Positions 9,396 to 21,418 of a DNA stretch of 64,000 bases are shown piece by piece; position 1 is the first letter of the stretch; each line of letters begins with the position of its first letter. The position numbers and the translations under genes are program-made. Under the pieces are notes generated by a model. The model did not search any database, was not told where the DNA came from, and saw only the letters and a program-made list of their open reading frames with translations. This stretch comes from Aplectana chamaeleonis (lineage: Eukaryota > Nematoda > Chromadorea > Rhabditida > Cosmocercidae): contig JAPDOI010001330.1 in NCBI GenBank assembly GCA_029168955.1, positions 97,501 to 161,500 on the forward strand, written 5' to 3'.

Positions 9396-10603
9396 CAGTG
9401 CGCGTCAAAACTATACGGCATAGTCCAGATTTCGCTGTTTTGGATTGGGTGTTAGGTAAGAGATTTTCATTGCTAATCGACGCACCACTCTTTGAAACCC
9501 TTACGCACGAATTTTCATGACAATTGATCGATCTCTACAATTTTGGATCTAAAAGTGTGAACACTGACGGATTCAAACTATTCGACATAGCACATTCACA
9601 AAGAACGGATAGTTAGAGCTGAGCTACGGCTCACATGATTGCTCTCGGGTTTATGACTGTAAAGTAGGCCGGATATTCGAGCAAGTTGGCACGCTTGGCC
9701 TGAAATCAAAGCAGCGCCGTTCTGCTGACAAAAAAAGGAGTAAAACTTGTCTCAGAAACGCCAGGAGGTGATGCGTCAACTTTCTCAGATGATCTGTGGA
9801 GTTCGTGTTACATGGTGCGATCTCGTGATCCAGCTTGTCGTACCTCCTCAACTCGACCCAACACACCGTGCTTCCTCCTCCAAAGTCCGTAATCGATGAT
9901 AAGGGGGGGGGGGGCGAGTGTTCTTGCGTAAATCATTTGGAATACTTTTTTGGTCGAGAAAAGGATTCCGAACGAGCGAGATGGATTCATCATGCACTGA
10001 ATAGATCTATCCGAGGGCCCGCACTTATCTTCGAGAAGGAACTTTGGAGAAGAAGGCAGTATGTCTTGAGTCGGTTTCGGGTGGTATGGCAAGCTGGAAA
10101 ACAAGTTGGCGCCATGTAGTACAAACTCCGAACATTGCCAGGAAATGCAACGGTGCCCTCTTGTCCTTCCTGCGGCATGACGCAGGTTTTGCGTCAGGAT
10201 GATTTTGCCAAATTTTGCTTGAATGGCCGGCGCTGAACAGAGTTCTCGACGTCGTCGAGTCAGCTCTGAAGGTTAGGCATTTGATGTTCTCGACCGTTGT
10301 TGTGAAAAGAGAACTGTAAAAGAGCCTGGAAATCGAAATTCTAGCGAAAACGACAACGATGGCGAAACAGGTTATGCCGAGGTTTATCGAGAGTCGAACT
10401 TGGAGATGGCGAAACAGTTCAACAGGTCAGTTTTCACACTTTTTGGCTCCAGAATTGTAGAGTTCGATCAATTGTCATCAATACTTGCTTATAGGGATTT
10501 CAGCGAGTGCTGTGTCAATTGGCATTAACGATTTTTCGGCCTTACTAACACGCAATCCAGAGCAGCAAAATTTGGGGTATGTCGTATAGTTTTGACGCAC
10601 TCA
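9396..10603. mobile_element. Tc1/Tc3-like DNA transposon remnant with long inverted ends
   Basis: The left end CAGTGCGCGTCAAAACTATA (9396-9415) is mirrored by TATAGTTTTGACGCACTCAG at the right (10584-10603). A TA dinucleotide precedes the left end. The inverted similarity continues inward for some 150-200 bp in diverged form: TTTTGGATCTAAAAGTGTGA near 9541 matches the reverse complement of TCACACTTTTTGGCTCCAGA near 10433-10452. Long inverted ends and a TA target fit Tc3-like members of the Tc1/mariner superfamily. The interior is about 0.8 kb with no intact transposase; a short open piece (RIFEQVGTLGLKSKQRR) near 9670-9720 may be a relic of its DNA-binding region. Confidence 0.7.
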
Positions 10604-12018
10604 GGTTGCGGAAAAAGTTCTCGAACAATCTTATATCACTAGATGTATACAAGGTTAAGCATTCTCTATTTCCAATCTGTGCTCCTTCGGCTTAGGTGAG
10701 TCTATGTCGAAAAGTTTCTAGGATTAACGGGTCTTTAGAAGGTTGTTTTACAGAATGGTGATAAGGCAACAGAGAGGTGCTTCCACTTTTGCCTTTTACT
10801 GATCTAGATGCCCTGTCTGTGCAATTGAGAAGGCATTCAAAGGGGCCATCAAAAAATATCGTTCTGCTCTGAGGGCTTGACATCTAAAATCTTTGATGGT
10901 TTTCGGTGCGATCACCAGTGATTTGATAATATCTTCCATTTGTGTGAAAAAGGGCGGCGACTCATCGACAAAAAAAAAACGTATGGGGTATTTTCTGGTA
11001 AAACAAGTTTTGAGTGGTTGTCTTCTATTGGAGCTCAGCAAAAAATATTCTACGCGAAATCCTGGAAATTCGAGAGCTTTACCACTCCTTTCTGGCGGAA
11101 TTTCTCCCAAAAGGATTCGTATTTTATTCGTAATTTGTTAGAATGTCCTCGTAATCTGCCAGAAATCTTCAGCATTCTGCCAGAATCTATACCTGAACCT
11201 CCAGCTCTTGATACGACTTACAAAATCTCAATAGATACAGTCATACTCATGTACAACTGTATGTACAAACCAAATATTCCGGGCTTCAACCTACCTGTCC
11301 GTTAAGACGGTAGAGGAGCCCACCAAATCTAGTCCCAGGCTATTTATCAGTCCATCTCCCTACTTGAGGCAATGAGCCAACTTTTGACATGGGCAAATTG
11401 CGCAGCGTATATGCTGTGGGTCAACAAAGTCATTCAACATGGGCGATCAGAGGCCTTGTCCAGCAGCAGTGCGCTATCAATGGGGCCGTTTCAGAAACTA
11501 AAGTGCCAGAGCACACCTCACTAGTTTATAATTCCCAGTCCCCGTGAGTCCTAGTTTATAATTACTTACTGGTTAGTGGTATAAAGTCATTGTACCTAAA
11601 CATTCGTTCTGATTTCGTTTTTTTTTTCTTTAAGCTTCAACACGATTTTTCTGATGTGGCAACGTCAGTCCTACACTCACAAACAGAAATCTCGAAAGTG
11701 TCTGCATCACAAACCCTGTCTTGCCTTAACCTCAACAGCAGCGCCCTGATAAAGCTTTTCGAAAATGTATAACATGGGGGGAAGAACACTGGGATTTCCA
11801 ATTCTAGAAGATCAATAATCTTTAGGGAATTTTTTCGCACAAAACCGAGACGGGTATTTGCAAAAACAAAAGCAAGTCATTTGATTACCAAAAAATTTCG
11901 ACTGAAGCTAGTGTTTTCCCAAATATATTTTCATGAAATTGAGTTTGTTTTTCAGAATTTCTTCCGATTTTTAACAAATTGATTACTACCGCAGTTTTTG
12001 CATTATGGGCAGCATCTA
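10604..12018. other. Mostly unassigned; possible Tc1-like transposase scrap at about 10868-10960
   Basis: The plus-strand frame around 10868-10950 reads HLKSLMVFGAITSD and ICVKKGG, which resembles the MVFGAITSDG segment of Tc1/pogo-type transposases. It is short and the continuation is not recognisable. A 121-residue frame at 10940-11305 has no family features and I do not call it a gene. The rest (11306-12018) contains only a small direct repeat (CTAGTTTATAATT at about 11520 and 11551) and AT-rich stretches. Confidence 0.4.
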
Positions 12019-13300
12019 TTAGGTCTAGAAGTTAATTTCCGCGTTTTTGTTGTTATTGATATTTTGTAAAAAATAAAATTATTTTTATATAACGAATTTT
12101 ATGTTATAATGCTCACTGTATTATCAGCTTTCTATTGATATATAACTTGCTTCACGTACCTTATAAAAAGTATTATTTTAGTTTCAGAATATGTCAACTT
12201 TTGTGCCGGAAAAACGCCATTTGCAGGAAGCTCTCCTTTTCCTTTTCATCTCAAGAAGAAAGCCACTGACGCGCACCAAATGCTTGCCCAAGCTTACGGG
12301 GATGCTGCTCCATCCATAAGAACCTGCCAAGAATGGTTTCAGCGTTTCAAATCGGGTGATTTTGACGTTAGGACAAAGATCGACCAGGACAGCCAAAAAG
12401 TTCGAAGACGAAGAACTTCAGGCTTTGTTGGATCAAGATTCGGCTCAAACGCAAGAACAGCTCGCGGCATCTCTCGGCGTCACCCAAAAGCAATTTCTAT
12501 TCGATTGAAGGCAATGGGGAAGATTCAAAAGGAAGGAAAATGGATCCCCTATGAGCTCTCAGAACGCAACAAAGAGCAGAGAAAAACAACTTCACAAATC
12601 TTGTTGGACCGATTCCAAAGAAAGTCTTTTTACACCGCATCATAACTGGCGATGAAAAGTGGGTGTACTACGACAATCCGAAGCGAAGAAAATCGTGGGT
12701 TAGTCCTGGTGAAACAACAACTTCGACCGCAAAACCAAACATCCACGGGAAGAAGGTCTTTACTGTGCATATGGTGGGATCAACGCGGTATACTGTACTA
12801 TGAACTTCTTCAACCTGGCGAAACAGTTACTGCGAATCGCTATCAACATCAACTAGCGCAATTGCGGCATGAAATCGAAGCAAAGAGACCAGAATGGGCG
12901 AGTCGACACGAAAAGCCATATTGCTTCATGATAACGCTCGACCTCATGTTGCTCGAACGGTAAAGGATACGCTAAAAGAGTTCAAATGGGAAGTCTTACC
13001 GCACCCGCCGTACTCTCCAGACATCGCCCCGTCGGATTATCACCTTTTCCGGTCAATGGCGCATGGTCTAGCGGAGCAGCGCTTTCAAGATCGTCAAGAT
13101 GTCAAAAAATGGCTCGATGAATGGGTGGAGGCCAAACCAGAAAAATTTTATTATGATGGAATCCATAAGTTACCCAAACTCTGGGAAATGGTTGTTATTA
13201 ATGACGGAAATTATTTTGAATAAAAATTTTGTTTAAGTATGTCCAGTTTTCAATAGTGTAAAAAGCGTAAAAAAACGCGGAAATTAACTTCTAGACCTAA
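12019..13300 (+). mobile_element. Mariner transposon with perfect 30-bp terminal inverted repeats
   Basis: A 1282-bp element with TA dinucleotides on both sides (12017-12018 and 13301-13302). The outer 30 bp at each end are perfect inverted repeats beginning TTAGGTCTAGAAGTTAAT. Both the length and the TTAGGT end are typical of mariners of the cecropia type. The ends look fresh, but the transposase inside is broken, so it could only move with help from another copy. Confidence 0.95.
12191..13223 (+). pseudogene. Mariner transposase, multiple frameshifts
   Basis: Mariner transposase (DDD/E family, cut-and-paste into TA). The likely start is ATG 12191 (MSTFVPEKRHLQEALLFLF). The frame then shifts near 12240 to give KKKATDAHQMLAQAYGD and EWFQRFKSGDFDV, shifts again in FEDEELQALLDQDS and returns for GKIQKEGKWIPYEL. 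The catalytic residues are visible: first Asp in ITGDEKW (GAT at 12651), second in LLHDNARPH (GAT at 12930) and third in YSPDIAPSDYH (GAT at 13035). Thirty-four residues separate the second and third, the D34D signature of mariner. The protein ends at the normal place (NDGNYFE, 13223). I count at least four frame breaks; each block taken alone is well preserved, so decay is recent. Confidence 0.93.
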
Positions 13301-13359
13301 TAGTTATAAACATTTGATGTGAGGCATCATGATATATTCTCCTTTTATTATACTCTGAG

Positions 13360-13785
13360 TAGGCGATAAAAACGATTTTAGAGCTCTCTCTATAAAAATG
13401 GTGGATGGTAATTACAAAAGTAAAATTAAGTGAAATTTTTTAGGAAAAACGCACAAAAACAAGTTAGGACTGTTAGTTATAGGTGTCCGCACGTCCCCTT
13501 TAATTAACGAGATTTTCATAATTGCTTGTTCATCCGTGATTTATTTTGCTCCTACAGTAGTCAGTAGTCTCTTAGAGTGCCCAGCAATTACTTTAGAAGC
13601 GAAATGGAAGACGGAAAAACAGGCATTTATAGAAATACCGATAATTGGATGCGGGCGGATGCCAAGCAAAAATTCGTTCCTGATCGTTTTTTTCTCCATT
13701 TTTTCCTTTTTTTACTTTTGTGATGGCTGGATCTAAATTCACTCGAGGACAGCACAAAAGCCATTTTAATTGCAAACCCTACCTT
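13360..13785. mobile_element. Fold-back MITE, TTAAAGGCAGGGTTCGCG family (diverged copy)
   Basis: A diverged copy of the 0.45-kb palindromic element best seen at 56245-56694. Shared blocks include AGAGCTCTCTCTATAAAAATG, AATTAACGAGATTTTCATAA, GTAGTCAGTAGTCTC and TTTGTGATGGCTGGATCTA, ending in AAACCCTACCTTTGAG. The outer TTAA ends are eroded. Confidence 0.72.
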
Positions 13786-15594
13786 TGAGTCATTTATCAA
13801 TCGTCTTTCCAGAAATCGCTTTTCGCCTCTAAAAACTTCGAGAAATAAAAAAAAAACATAGTACAAACACAATCTGCTCATAAAACCTAAGTGTGAATCA
13901 ACAAAATCACGGATCCAATCTTGGGATGAAATCATTGAAAACTTGTGAAATGGACAGAATCTTTTCTTTTCGAAAAAATCTAGTTGTAAACTTCGCGGCA
14001 TTTTATTAAACGCTTTCAATAATGTTTCCTAGAGGCGGGTTGCCTAGACCCACCATGAAAAAAATCATCGATATGGAGCAGTCTTTTATTTTCCCTCGGC
14101 CAGCACTCTTTCCTCATCTCTCTTTTCCCGTTCTTGCCTTTCCATCCTCTTTCCTCCTATTTTCATATGTCGGAAGTAATAATTTCGAAAATCGGAAATA
14201 CTTTCGTTTATCTCCCACTTTTCGGACGAATTTCGTTTCAGGAAAATGCCAGTGATTTAAGAAATTCCTTTTTCAGCTATGATTTTTGAACCCTTCTCAA
14301 TCCTGTTCTCTCCTCTCATTGCTTTCTCATGTAGTGAGTTTGCGTTTACCTATTTAAAACTGTTGTGTAATATTTGTGTTTTAATGTATGTTTCCTGTGC
14401 AAATTGAATTTCTTTTCCATGTTGAAATTATCGCTGCGCCATATCGACAGTTTTTTTCTATGACGGCTCCACCCCACACGCTCGACACGCGCAACCCCGG
14501 ATTCGACGCGGCTGCCCCTCCGTCTGGAGAGCGACTATAGACGTAGGCGGCCGTGTTGCGCGTTTAGAGCAGATCGAAGGTAACTGGAAATCGGTTTTCT
14601 AAGTGTCACCAAACGATTCCCTATTATTTGAAATTATTCTCATATGATCAAGTCTGCTAGATCAAAATTTTTTCAAAAACAGTATTCGGAAAGTCAACGG
14701 CGAAACACCCCAAAACTGACCCTTCGGTGGCTTCTCATCTGCTCCAATTGTGCAGCGCAGCCGCACGCGTCAATTTAACCCGGCTCTGGTCATCCTTCAT
14801 GCCGGGGAAAGACTGTATGTCACTGGCCTGCATTTGTTAATTTCTAACTGAGTTGTGTTCCGAGGAAGATGAAAACAAGCTTCCGATTATGAATTCAAAA
14901 AAATGAATTCGAATTTATGAAAATAGAAATATAGAAAAAAAACAAGTAAAAGTTGCCATCAAAGTTTCCAGATTTTAATTCGTGTGTAACTTCATAACGC
15001 TTAATAGATAAAATTACGATTTAAAATACCAACCATGAAGTCCTGGACGCCTGTTCTGATATTCTGCACACTTTTCGAGAGATCCTCCTCATTTCATGAG
15101 AGGCCCTGCACACTTTCTGCGAGCCAATACACACTTCATGTGAGTTTTATGCAGCTCGTTCTAGACGAACTTCAAATTTACGGGATGTTTAACACTAGTC
15201 GCTTGTAAAAATCACTCTACCAGAAATCGCATTTTTTCGGGCGGATTACGTTGAATTTCGAGAAAATTCTGGTACAATTTCTGGTAATTTATTGGAATTC
15301 TGGCAGAATTTCTTTCAGAACGCTATCTAGACGTAAGTCTGTGGTAAAAAGCAGCATTTACCACTAGGTAGCGGTAATTCTCCCGTAAATCAGCTGTAAA
15401 CCGCTAGAAGATTTTCTGCTGAGAGGAAGGCGTTCGCCGAGCACAGTCGACAGAATAACAAAAAACGCGTTCCATTCGAAAAAAACGTTAAGCCATATTT
15501 CGAAATAACGAGATTCCGGTTCGCAGTTGAAGATAACCGCTGCTGCGGCAAACACTTCCTTTGGGGTTCTCTTTCATGAACAGCAAAGAGTTTT
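13786..15594. other. Unassigned intergenic sequence
   Basis: No gene that I can support. A GC-rich island lies at about 14460-14580, with a short frame from ATG 14461 (MTAPPHTLDTRNPGFD) that soon stops. Near 15060-15110 the phrase CTGCACACTTT occurs twice within 50 bp. No clear element ends were found. Confidence 0.4.
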
Positions 15595-15850
15595 GAAGGG
15601 GGATCCTTCAAGGCGGAGTCCACCATAAAATCCACTGATGAGCTTTCTTCTTGAAAATGAAGGTCTGGCTATCATAAAAGTGAAAATAAGTAAAAATTTG
15701 CACGAGAAACGCACGAAAACAAATTAGAACGGTTAATGGGTGAATGCCCGCCTGCCCACAATTGACGTCATTTTTATAACTGCTTGTTTTGTTGCCTTTC
15801 ACTTCGTTCTTAATCTGGTCACAAGTCTCTTAAACGCACCTCTGGGTGAT
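15595..15850. mobile_element. Partial fold-back MITE, TTAAAGGCAGGGTTCGCG family
   Basis: Left-half fragment of the same family. It starts AAGGCGGAGTCCACCATAAAA and keeps the blocks GGCTATCATAAAAGTGAAAATA, GAAACGCACGAAAACAA and ACTGCTTGTTTTG. The right half is missing. Confidence 0.6.
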
Positions 15851-16489
15851 TTTTGATGGTATAGCCCGACCGAGAAGCATAGCAACTGTGCCACGCGCGA
15901 CATCTCAATTCGCACGAATAAGCAAGAAAAAGAGAGGAAAAAGTCGACCACGACCACAGAAAAGAAAAATGTGTTACGCCCACCGAAAAGTTCTCGACCT
16001 CAATTAGGACCAGACCAGGGGTGTGCGTTTTTCGTTTTTCCATTTTTCGCTTTTTTCGTTTTTCACCCTTGTGGCGAAAAAAATCAATATCGAAAAAAAC
16101 GAAAAAGTTTAAATTGTTTTCGGTTTTTTTTCGGTTCAAAATTTGCGGTTCTGATTCGACTTGCAGTCGGTCCTTCGCTGCCTATAGACGTCTGCAGAAA
16201 GTTTGCACTCGTCTTCCATTTTATTACATAATCATTTCGCGCAAAAGCAAATGTATGATCTGCCCCTTGCACATCGGTTCCTTTTACTGCATCACTTTCG
16301 ATAAAAATGGACTGATTAGGTTAAAATTTCTTGGATTTCCTGTTTTCAATCGAACTAAAACGACTACGGCGCATCTTTTGAGCATGGTCGTAATTTTCGG
16401 GAATAATATAGTATAAAATTCGAGAGGCGGAAACATCACCAATCCCATAGCTAATCGATTCCGCATAGCTGATAACCTTCATTGGCATT

Positions 16490-16953
16490 TTAAAGGCAGC
16501 GTTCACGATGATCATTCTCGGTGACTTTTCACAGTAAAATGACAGACGAGAAGAACTTTGAGCTCTCAGAGTCAAAAAAAACGGTTTCAAAAGAGCTAGG
16601 TATTGGCAAATAATGGATGCAAACAAGCTTTCTGTGGTCACCGGAACGCTTCATGCCCCCTTTTCGCCCCTTCCACGTGAAGAAATGAACATTTGAGGTT
16701 GTGATAACATGAAATAATCATGTCAAGGAAGTGCTTAAAAGTGAACTGATCGCTTGATTGCACTGACAGGCATCATCCTTCATAGCGGTCGAGTCCTCCA
16801 CGCTCAAAAGTCAACATAAGCAAAGGTGGACTCCTTTTACCACAAAAACACGGCTTTCGCGTTCTCTTCAAGGATGCCTTGCTGTATAGAGCCCCAGACC
16901 TTCCGTAAGCGGTGGAGATATCAAAAATGAAATATCGTGAACACTGACTTTAA
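16490..16953. mobile_element. MITE, TTAAAGGCAGTG family (copy 2)
   Basis: The left end TTAAAGGCAGCGTTCACGAT (16490-16509) and the right end ATCGTGAACACTGACTTTAA (16934-16953) are inverted repeats with TTAA at both outer edges. Length 464 bp. The right TTAA is immediately followed by the perfect palindrome-ended element at 16954-17135. Confidence 0.87.
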
Positions 16954-17135
16954 GTTTACACAAGGTGTTGAGTTGATCGCAAAACGCTTGGCTCCGGGCG
17001 AGATTGAACCAGCATATTCCCTTTCCGGGGGAGCGCCTTATCGATTTACCGAGCAGTTGAGTGAGAGCGGCGCTGGGGCTCCGGTGGTGCAGTGCGATCA
17101 AGCGTTTTGCGATCAACTCAACACCTTGTGTAAAC
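16954..17135. mobile_element. 182-bp element with perfect 37-bp inverted ends
   Basis: The left arm 16954-16990 (begins GTTTACACAAGGTGTTGAG) and right arm 17099-17135 are perfect 37-bp inverted repeats around a 108-bp GC-richer centre. The arms are identical, which implies a young insertion or correction. It sits exactly at the outer TTAA edge of the preceding MITE. Its superfamily is unknown. Confidence 0.88.
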
Positions 17136-17754
17136 ATACCATAACGTGCACTGCGACGTTAAACAGCAGTTACGGCAAAAAACTTCCAAAAATCGTGTAA
17201 GACTGACTTTAAGGTAAAAAAAATCTTTTCGTTCAAGATGTTCATGAAAGAGACGTTGAGAATTGCTTTTTGGAGACTCATAGTTTTCAAACGGAAGCCT
17301 CTCCGAGAATCCTAGGAGCAACCTAAATTTTTTGCACCCTCTATCGATCCATAACAAAAGAAACTGCGAATAAAAACTTTTTTGGGCGAACGGTATCATG
17401 TATAGTTCCATCCAGCCAAAGTGGTTGAACTGAACATCTGTGTAGACACTATACTTGGGCCGAATCGAATGATCGAATCTTCATCCAATTGAAAAAATTC
17501 GACTTTGATTGAATCGACTAAGTCGACTATTCGAAAAGTGGAAAATCCGGCTAAATCGAAAAGTCGACCATTCAAAAAAGGGCGATTTTCGGATAAGTCG
17601 AGAAGTCGATCGTTCGAAAAAAGGCGATTTTCGGATGAGTCGAGAAGTTGATCATTCGAAAAAGGGCGATTTTCGGATAAGTCGAGAAGTCGATCATTCG
17701 AAAATAGTAATATCCGACTTATTCGAAATTTTCGCCGCTCTCAAGAGTACCTGG

Positions 17755-18610
17755 TAAACTTGTTATTCGAAGATACATAATTCTTCGACTCAGATATTGC
17801 CGATTTTAAATTTTCCGGATGTTGGTTCAATTCAGACATTGCGCTTTTTTTATTTTCGTATAATGGATCGATTCAGATAATGCCATTTCTTCAATGATTC
17901 GGATACGGATATCCGGTTGGGTAATTTCGGATAACTTCGGATATTTTCGGAACAAAGTTCAATTGATGCAAAACGGTAAAAAATAAATCAGGTACTCAAG
18001 GCAAGCCTCTGAAAACATCCACAATTGAAGAAACAGAAGTACTTCATTGCATTTGCAGCATGTTCACATACGAACATCAATCTTCATAAATGCATATTAA
18101 TAAAAATATGACAACAAATCTTCAATTACTCTACCGTCGTTGGGAGGCACAGTATCATTCATATACAGGTTTTTCAGAAGAACTATGTAGCTATGTAGTA
18201 AAAAGTGTGCAAAGCAACTATACAAAAAAATCTACACTGAATAACTAGCCACCTGGTCATCTCACTTGACCTAGCCCGTTTTTCCGTTCCGCAACGACTC
18301 TTCCGGTTTCGGAAGGAGGAGGGAAATCCTGGGTTGGTGTATTAAATAGAAGGCTTAGGGAAAATGGGCGTGGCCAAGTGCATTTTTATCCCAATTTTTC
18401 CGATTTTATCCAAAAATTACCCTATTTTATCCAAAATTATCTAATTTTATCCGAAAATTTACCCGAATTTTATCCGAGTTTTATCCGAATTTTTGACTTT
18501 TCGGATAATGGTTCGATTCAGATAATGCCGATTTTAAATTTCCCGGATATTTGTTCGATTCGGATATCCGGTGGGATATCCGAAAAGGAGTGATTCGGAT
18601 ACTAAGTATA
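17755..18610. mobile_element. hAT-like non-autonomous element F (word TTATCCGAA), nested in E
   Basis: Flanked by perfect 8-bp direct repeats GTACCTGG (17747-17754 and 18611-18618). The ends TAAACTTGTTATTC and GATACTAAGTATA are inverted repeats with a few changes, of the same general TATAxTT type as element E. Subterminal words are TTCGGATA and TTATCCGAA in many versions at 17860-17960 and 18385-18600. At 856 bp it has no coding capacity. It is inserted within the left word array of E, so it is younger than E. Confidence 0.88.
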
Positions 18611-19193
18611 GTACCTGGTTACTGAGAAAGATGTTGGAAATGTCAGCTAGTCCATCTGGACACATTTTGCTAATTTGCGCGTAATCAATTCAGAATTTTT
18701 GTAGCCGCAGACAAACGTAATCGATGCCTTCTTTCTACTATCTATCTACTTTTCTTTTCATATTTCTACATGCGCGCAACGTTCAATGAATTTTATTCTG
18801 AATTAAGAGCTCATAAGATTTTAAATAAAGGTGTTTGAATGGAAATGAAAATGAGGAACTGCGGGCGAATTATGATGAACGTCTAGGAGGAAAATTGTTA
18901 TATTAGAGGGATAGTACGCGTAGAAAACCAAACGTTTTTTCATATTCTGTATAGTTTAGCCTCTTTAGTGAAAGAATTCTGATTTGTACAGAAAAAACAG
19001 TACGAAACCACTGTAAAAAATGCCTTGAAGTTCGCGCCAAAATCGTTTCTGAAGTTTTCCTTCATGGGGGGTTTGGGCCATATTCGTCTTAGTGTTGTTT
19101 GACAGTCCCATCAACATTTATGAGAAAGTGGTAGATGATGGACCAGAAGTGCTAGATGATCGACCCCATAGAAACTTTCAGCTGGCCGTTGCC

Positions 19194-19643
19194 TTTGAAG
19201 GCAGTGTTCACGATAAATCTCATATTCGAGTTCGACTTAAAAATGGGGTTGTTCGGTCGTGAGCTATCCATTAGTGAATAAACCGGAGAAAGGCGCTCAG
19301 AATAAGCTAAAATAGCTGTTTGTAACGTTCTGGGCGTGGACCCTGCTAGTTTCCGCAAGTGCGCGCTTATGGCGAAATGTGCGCGAATCGATCCGTCTGA
19401 ACGTGGCAGAGTTCTTTGGCAATTTGCCATCGAAAACGTCCGCGACACCACAAGCTCGCCAGAACGGGGCGCGCGGGCTAAGAGCAGGCGTAGTGGGCTA
19501 ACGAAATCTTTTCGCCGTCGTTTCTATTGATTTCTGGCCCGTTTTCGCTGCTTTTTTTTTGACCCTATCCCCTCTAGCATCTGCCAGCGTAGTATTTCAC
19601 ACTGAAAACTCAAAAGCGAGATTCATCGTGAACACTGCTTTTA
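19194..19643. mobile_element. MITE, TTAAAGGCAGTG family (copy 3)
   Basis: The left end GAAGGCAGTGTTCACGATAA and right end ATCGTGAACACTGCTTTTAG are inverted repeats about 450 bp apart. The outer TTAA is mutated on both sides. The interior differs from copies 1 and 2, with a GC-rich central block at 19350-19500. It lies inside element E. Confidence 0.83.
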
Positions 19644-21169
19644 GAAGCTGAAACAGGCCTCGGCTGATATCTGAGCTATGTAGGTATGGGGTGTCAGCCT
19701 GTGCGCTACATTGAGAACGTCGTGAAGCATCCGCGCGCACCAGGAAAAGGGCCATCCTTATCAAAGCTCTGTTCACACAGTCAGCGCAGATCGCACTGAT
19801 ATATTGTGTTTCACTTGTGCGGTAGCGCAAGCTCAGTGCCCGCATATTATAAAATGTGGCATCTAGTTTACAATAGCCGTCGATAGGAACCGCCAAGTAT
19901 TAGCACGATCCGAGCAGACTGTACACTCGTTGCCCCATACCTCGATAAATTTAAGAGACTCGCTCTAGTTTCCAAGTGTTACTTCCCCGCCGTTGTTCCC
20001 CCGGAAAGTAGCAGTTAGATCCTGAAGCCAGCTTCCAAAATTATCAATTCTTTTATTTTTTTTAAGATTTCCCTAAGTCTCACATAATTCAAAAATATGT
20101 AATGGAGCTGTTGCGGGAACGAAAGAGTCAATTACGCTGTCACATCTTTATGTACCGTCCGACTGGCTGAATAATGGAAGGGTAGATAATTTTTCAAGTC
20201 GATTGAAAAAGTCGACTTTTTATTCGAAAAGTCGATCATTCGACAAAGTGGGATTTTCGACTTATCCGAAAAAGTCGATCATTCGAAAAGTGGAAGTTCC
20301 GGCTAAATCGAAAAGTCGATCATTCGAAAAAATGTGTTTTTCGACTTATTCGAAAAAGTCGATCATTCGAAAAGTTGAAATTTCGGCTAAATCGGAAAGT
20401 CGATCATTCGAAAAAGTCTAATTTTCGACTTATTCGAAAAGTCGATCATTCGAAAAAAATTTCAATTTGCCCAAGTATAGTAGACACCACGACTCAATGC
20501 GTGTGGTTGCGTCGCGGCCATTATCGTTCAGTAGTGCCGTGAGACTGAGCTACTAGTCAGTTCTGACCACGGCGAGACCGCTCAAACTTAAATTCAAAGT
20601 GACAGCTCAAGAACTTCTCGCAAGGGTGTGCTATGCATCACGAACAAATGATGTTCGTCTCTATATAATATTTGTTCCGTTTGGATCTATGACTTGCCCA
20701 CAATTTTCAACTTCTACGAATTCAGTTTTTTCATAAAGTTAGGGACGACCTTCAAGCCTGCAGTTTCGATCTAAAACGCGAGAAACGTGGACATGAAGGC
20801 CCATAGAACTACCGCAAATTGGAACAAAAAGGTAACATTGAGATTTTTAGAAGGTGTTCAGCGCTACAATTTGGTTAGGATTCGGCACTGCAACAAGAGT
20901 AAAATTTCTCACATTAATACGTTGATTGCGTATGCTCTTGTTTCACTAACAAAACATAATTCTGTCATTAATTGAAGCCCTTAGATTATGTTGCCTTGTA
21001 TTTCCAGTCGAAAGTATGAATTTACGAAAAGAAGACGTTTTGAAAGACAAAAAATTTTCAATTTTTTTTCGGAATTTTTCGCATTCAAAACCGAAAATTT
21101 TTCGTTTTTCGGTTTCAAAGTTTTTCGCACATGCCTGGACGAGACGCGCGATGGATTCTATTCAAATTC

Positions 21170-21418
21170 TGAGTTCTTCTCTATGTTTTTGGTCCAGCTT
21201 TATACCAGCTGTAGTGCGACGACTGCGAGAGACGTGAAAATACAGGTCCAAGACAACTCGCCCACGAAAATCTTGCTCTACAAATTCACAATCTTCGAGA
21301 GCCATAACTTCGTTCGTAGTGTGTTCTGAGCGATTGTGGACATCAATGTGATCCGCATGAAATTCTCTCCGAGTGAGCAGAGAAACTGAAAAACGATTAC
21401 GGGAGACTGTGTCTTTAA
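21170..21418. mobile_element. MITE half, TTAAAGGCAGTG superfamily
   Basis: The segment with AAGACAACTCGCCCACGA, AGAGCCATAACTTCGTTC, GAAACTGAAAAACGATTACG and the end ACTGTGTCTTTAA matches the right half of copy 1 (1420-1602). The left end is missing. Confidence 0.65.

Larger units (their letters stand above)
17450..20479. mobile_element. hAT-like non-autonomous element E (word CGATCATTCGAAAAG)
   Basis: The ends TATACTTGGGC (17450-17460) and GCCCAAGTATA (20469-20479) are perfect inverted repeats flanked by perfect 8-bp direct repeats GTAGACAC (17442-17449 and 20480-20487). Both subterminal regions consist of reiterated words: AAAGTCGATCATTCGAAAAG with (C)GATTTTCGGATAAGTCGAG variants at 17480-17730, and the same words in inverse layout at 20195-20455. 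No transposase is seen. A second, related element (F) and a TTAA MITE (19194-19643) are inserted inside. The 8-bp duplication fits hAT-like transposition. Confidence 0.92.
16016..21137. mobile_element. hAT-like non-autonomous element O (word CGTTTTTC), host of a nest
   Basis: The left end CAGGGGTGTGCG (16016-16027) and right end CGCACATGCCTG (21126-21137) are inverted repeats with two changes, flanked by the near-identical 8-bp direct repeats GACCAGAC (16008-16015) and GACGAGAC (21138-21145). Just inside both ends lie runs of the word CGTTTTTC / GAAAAACG (16026-16075 and about 21050-21125). No transposase is present. The interior was hit later by a TTAA MITE (16490-16953), the palindrome at 16954-17135 and element E (17450-20479). 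The 8-bp duplication and CAGGG terminus fit the hAT superfamily. The left-right mismatch suggests an old copy. Confidence 0.8.

Noticed and set aside
10940..11305. 121-residue frame as a gene
   Set aside because: No domain, no flanking gene context, and it starts within possible Tc1-like debris.
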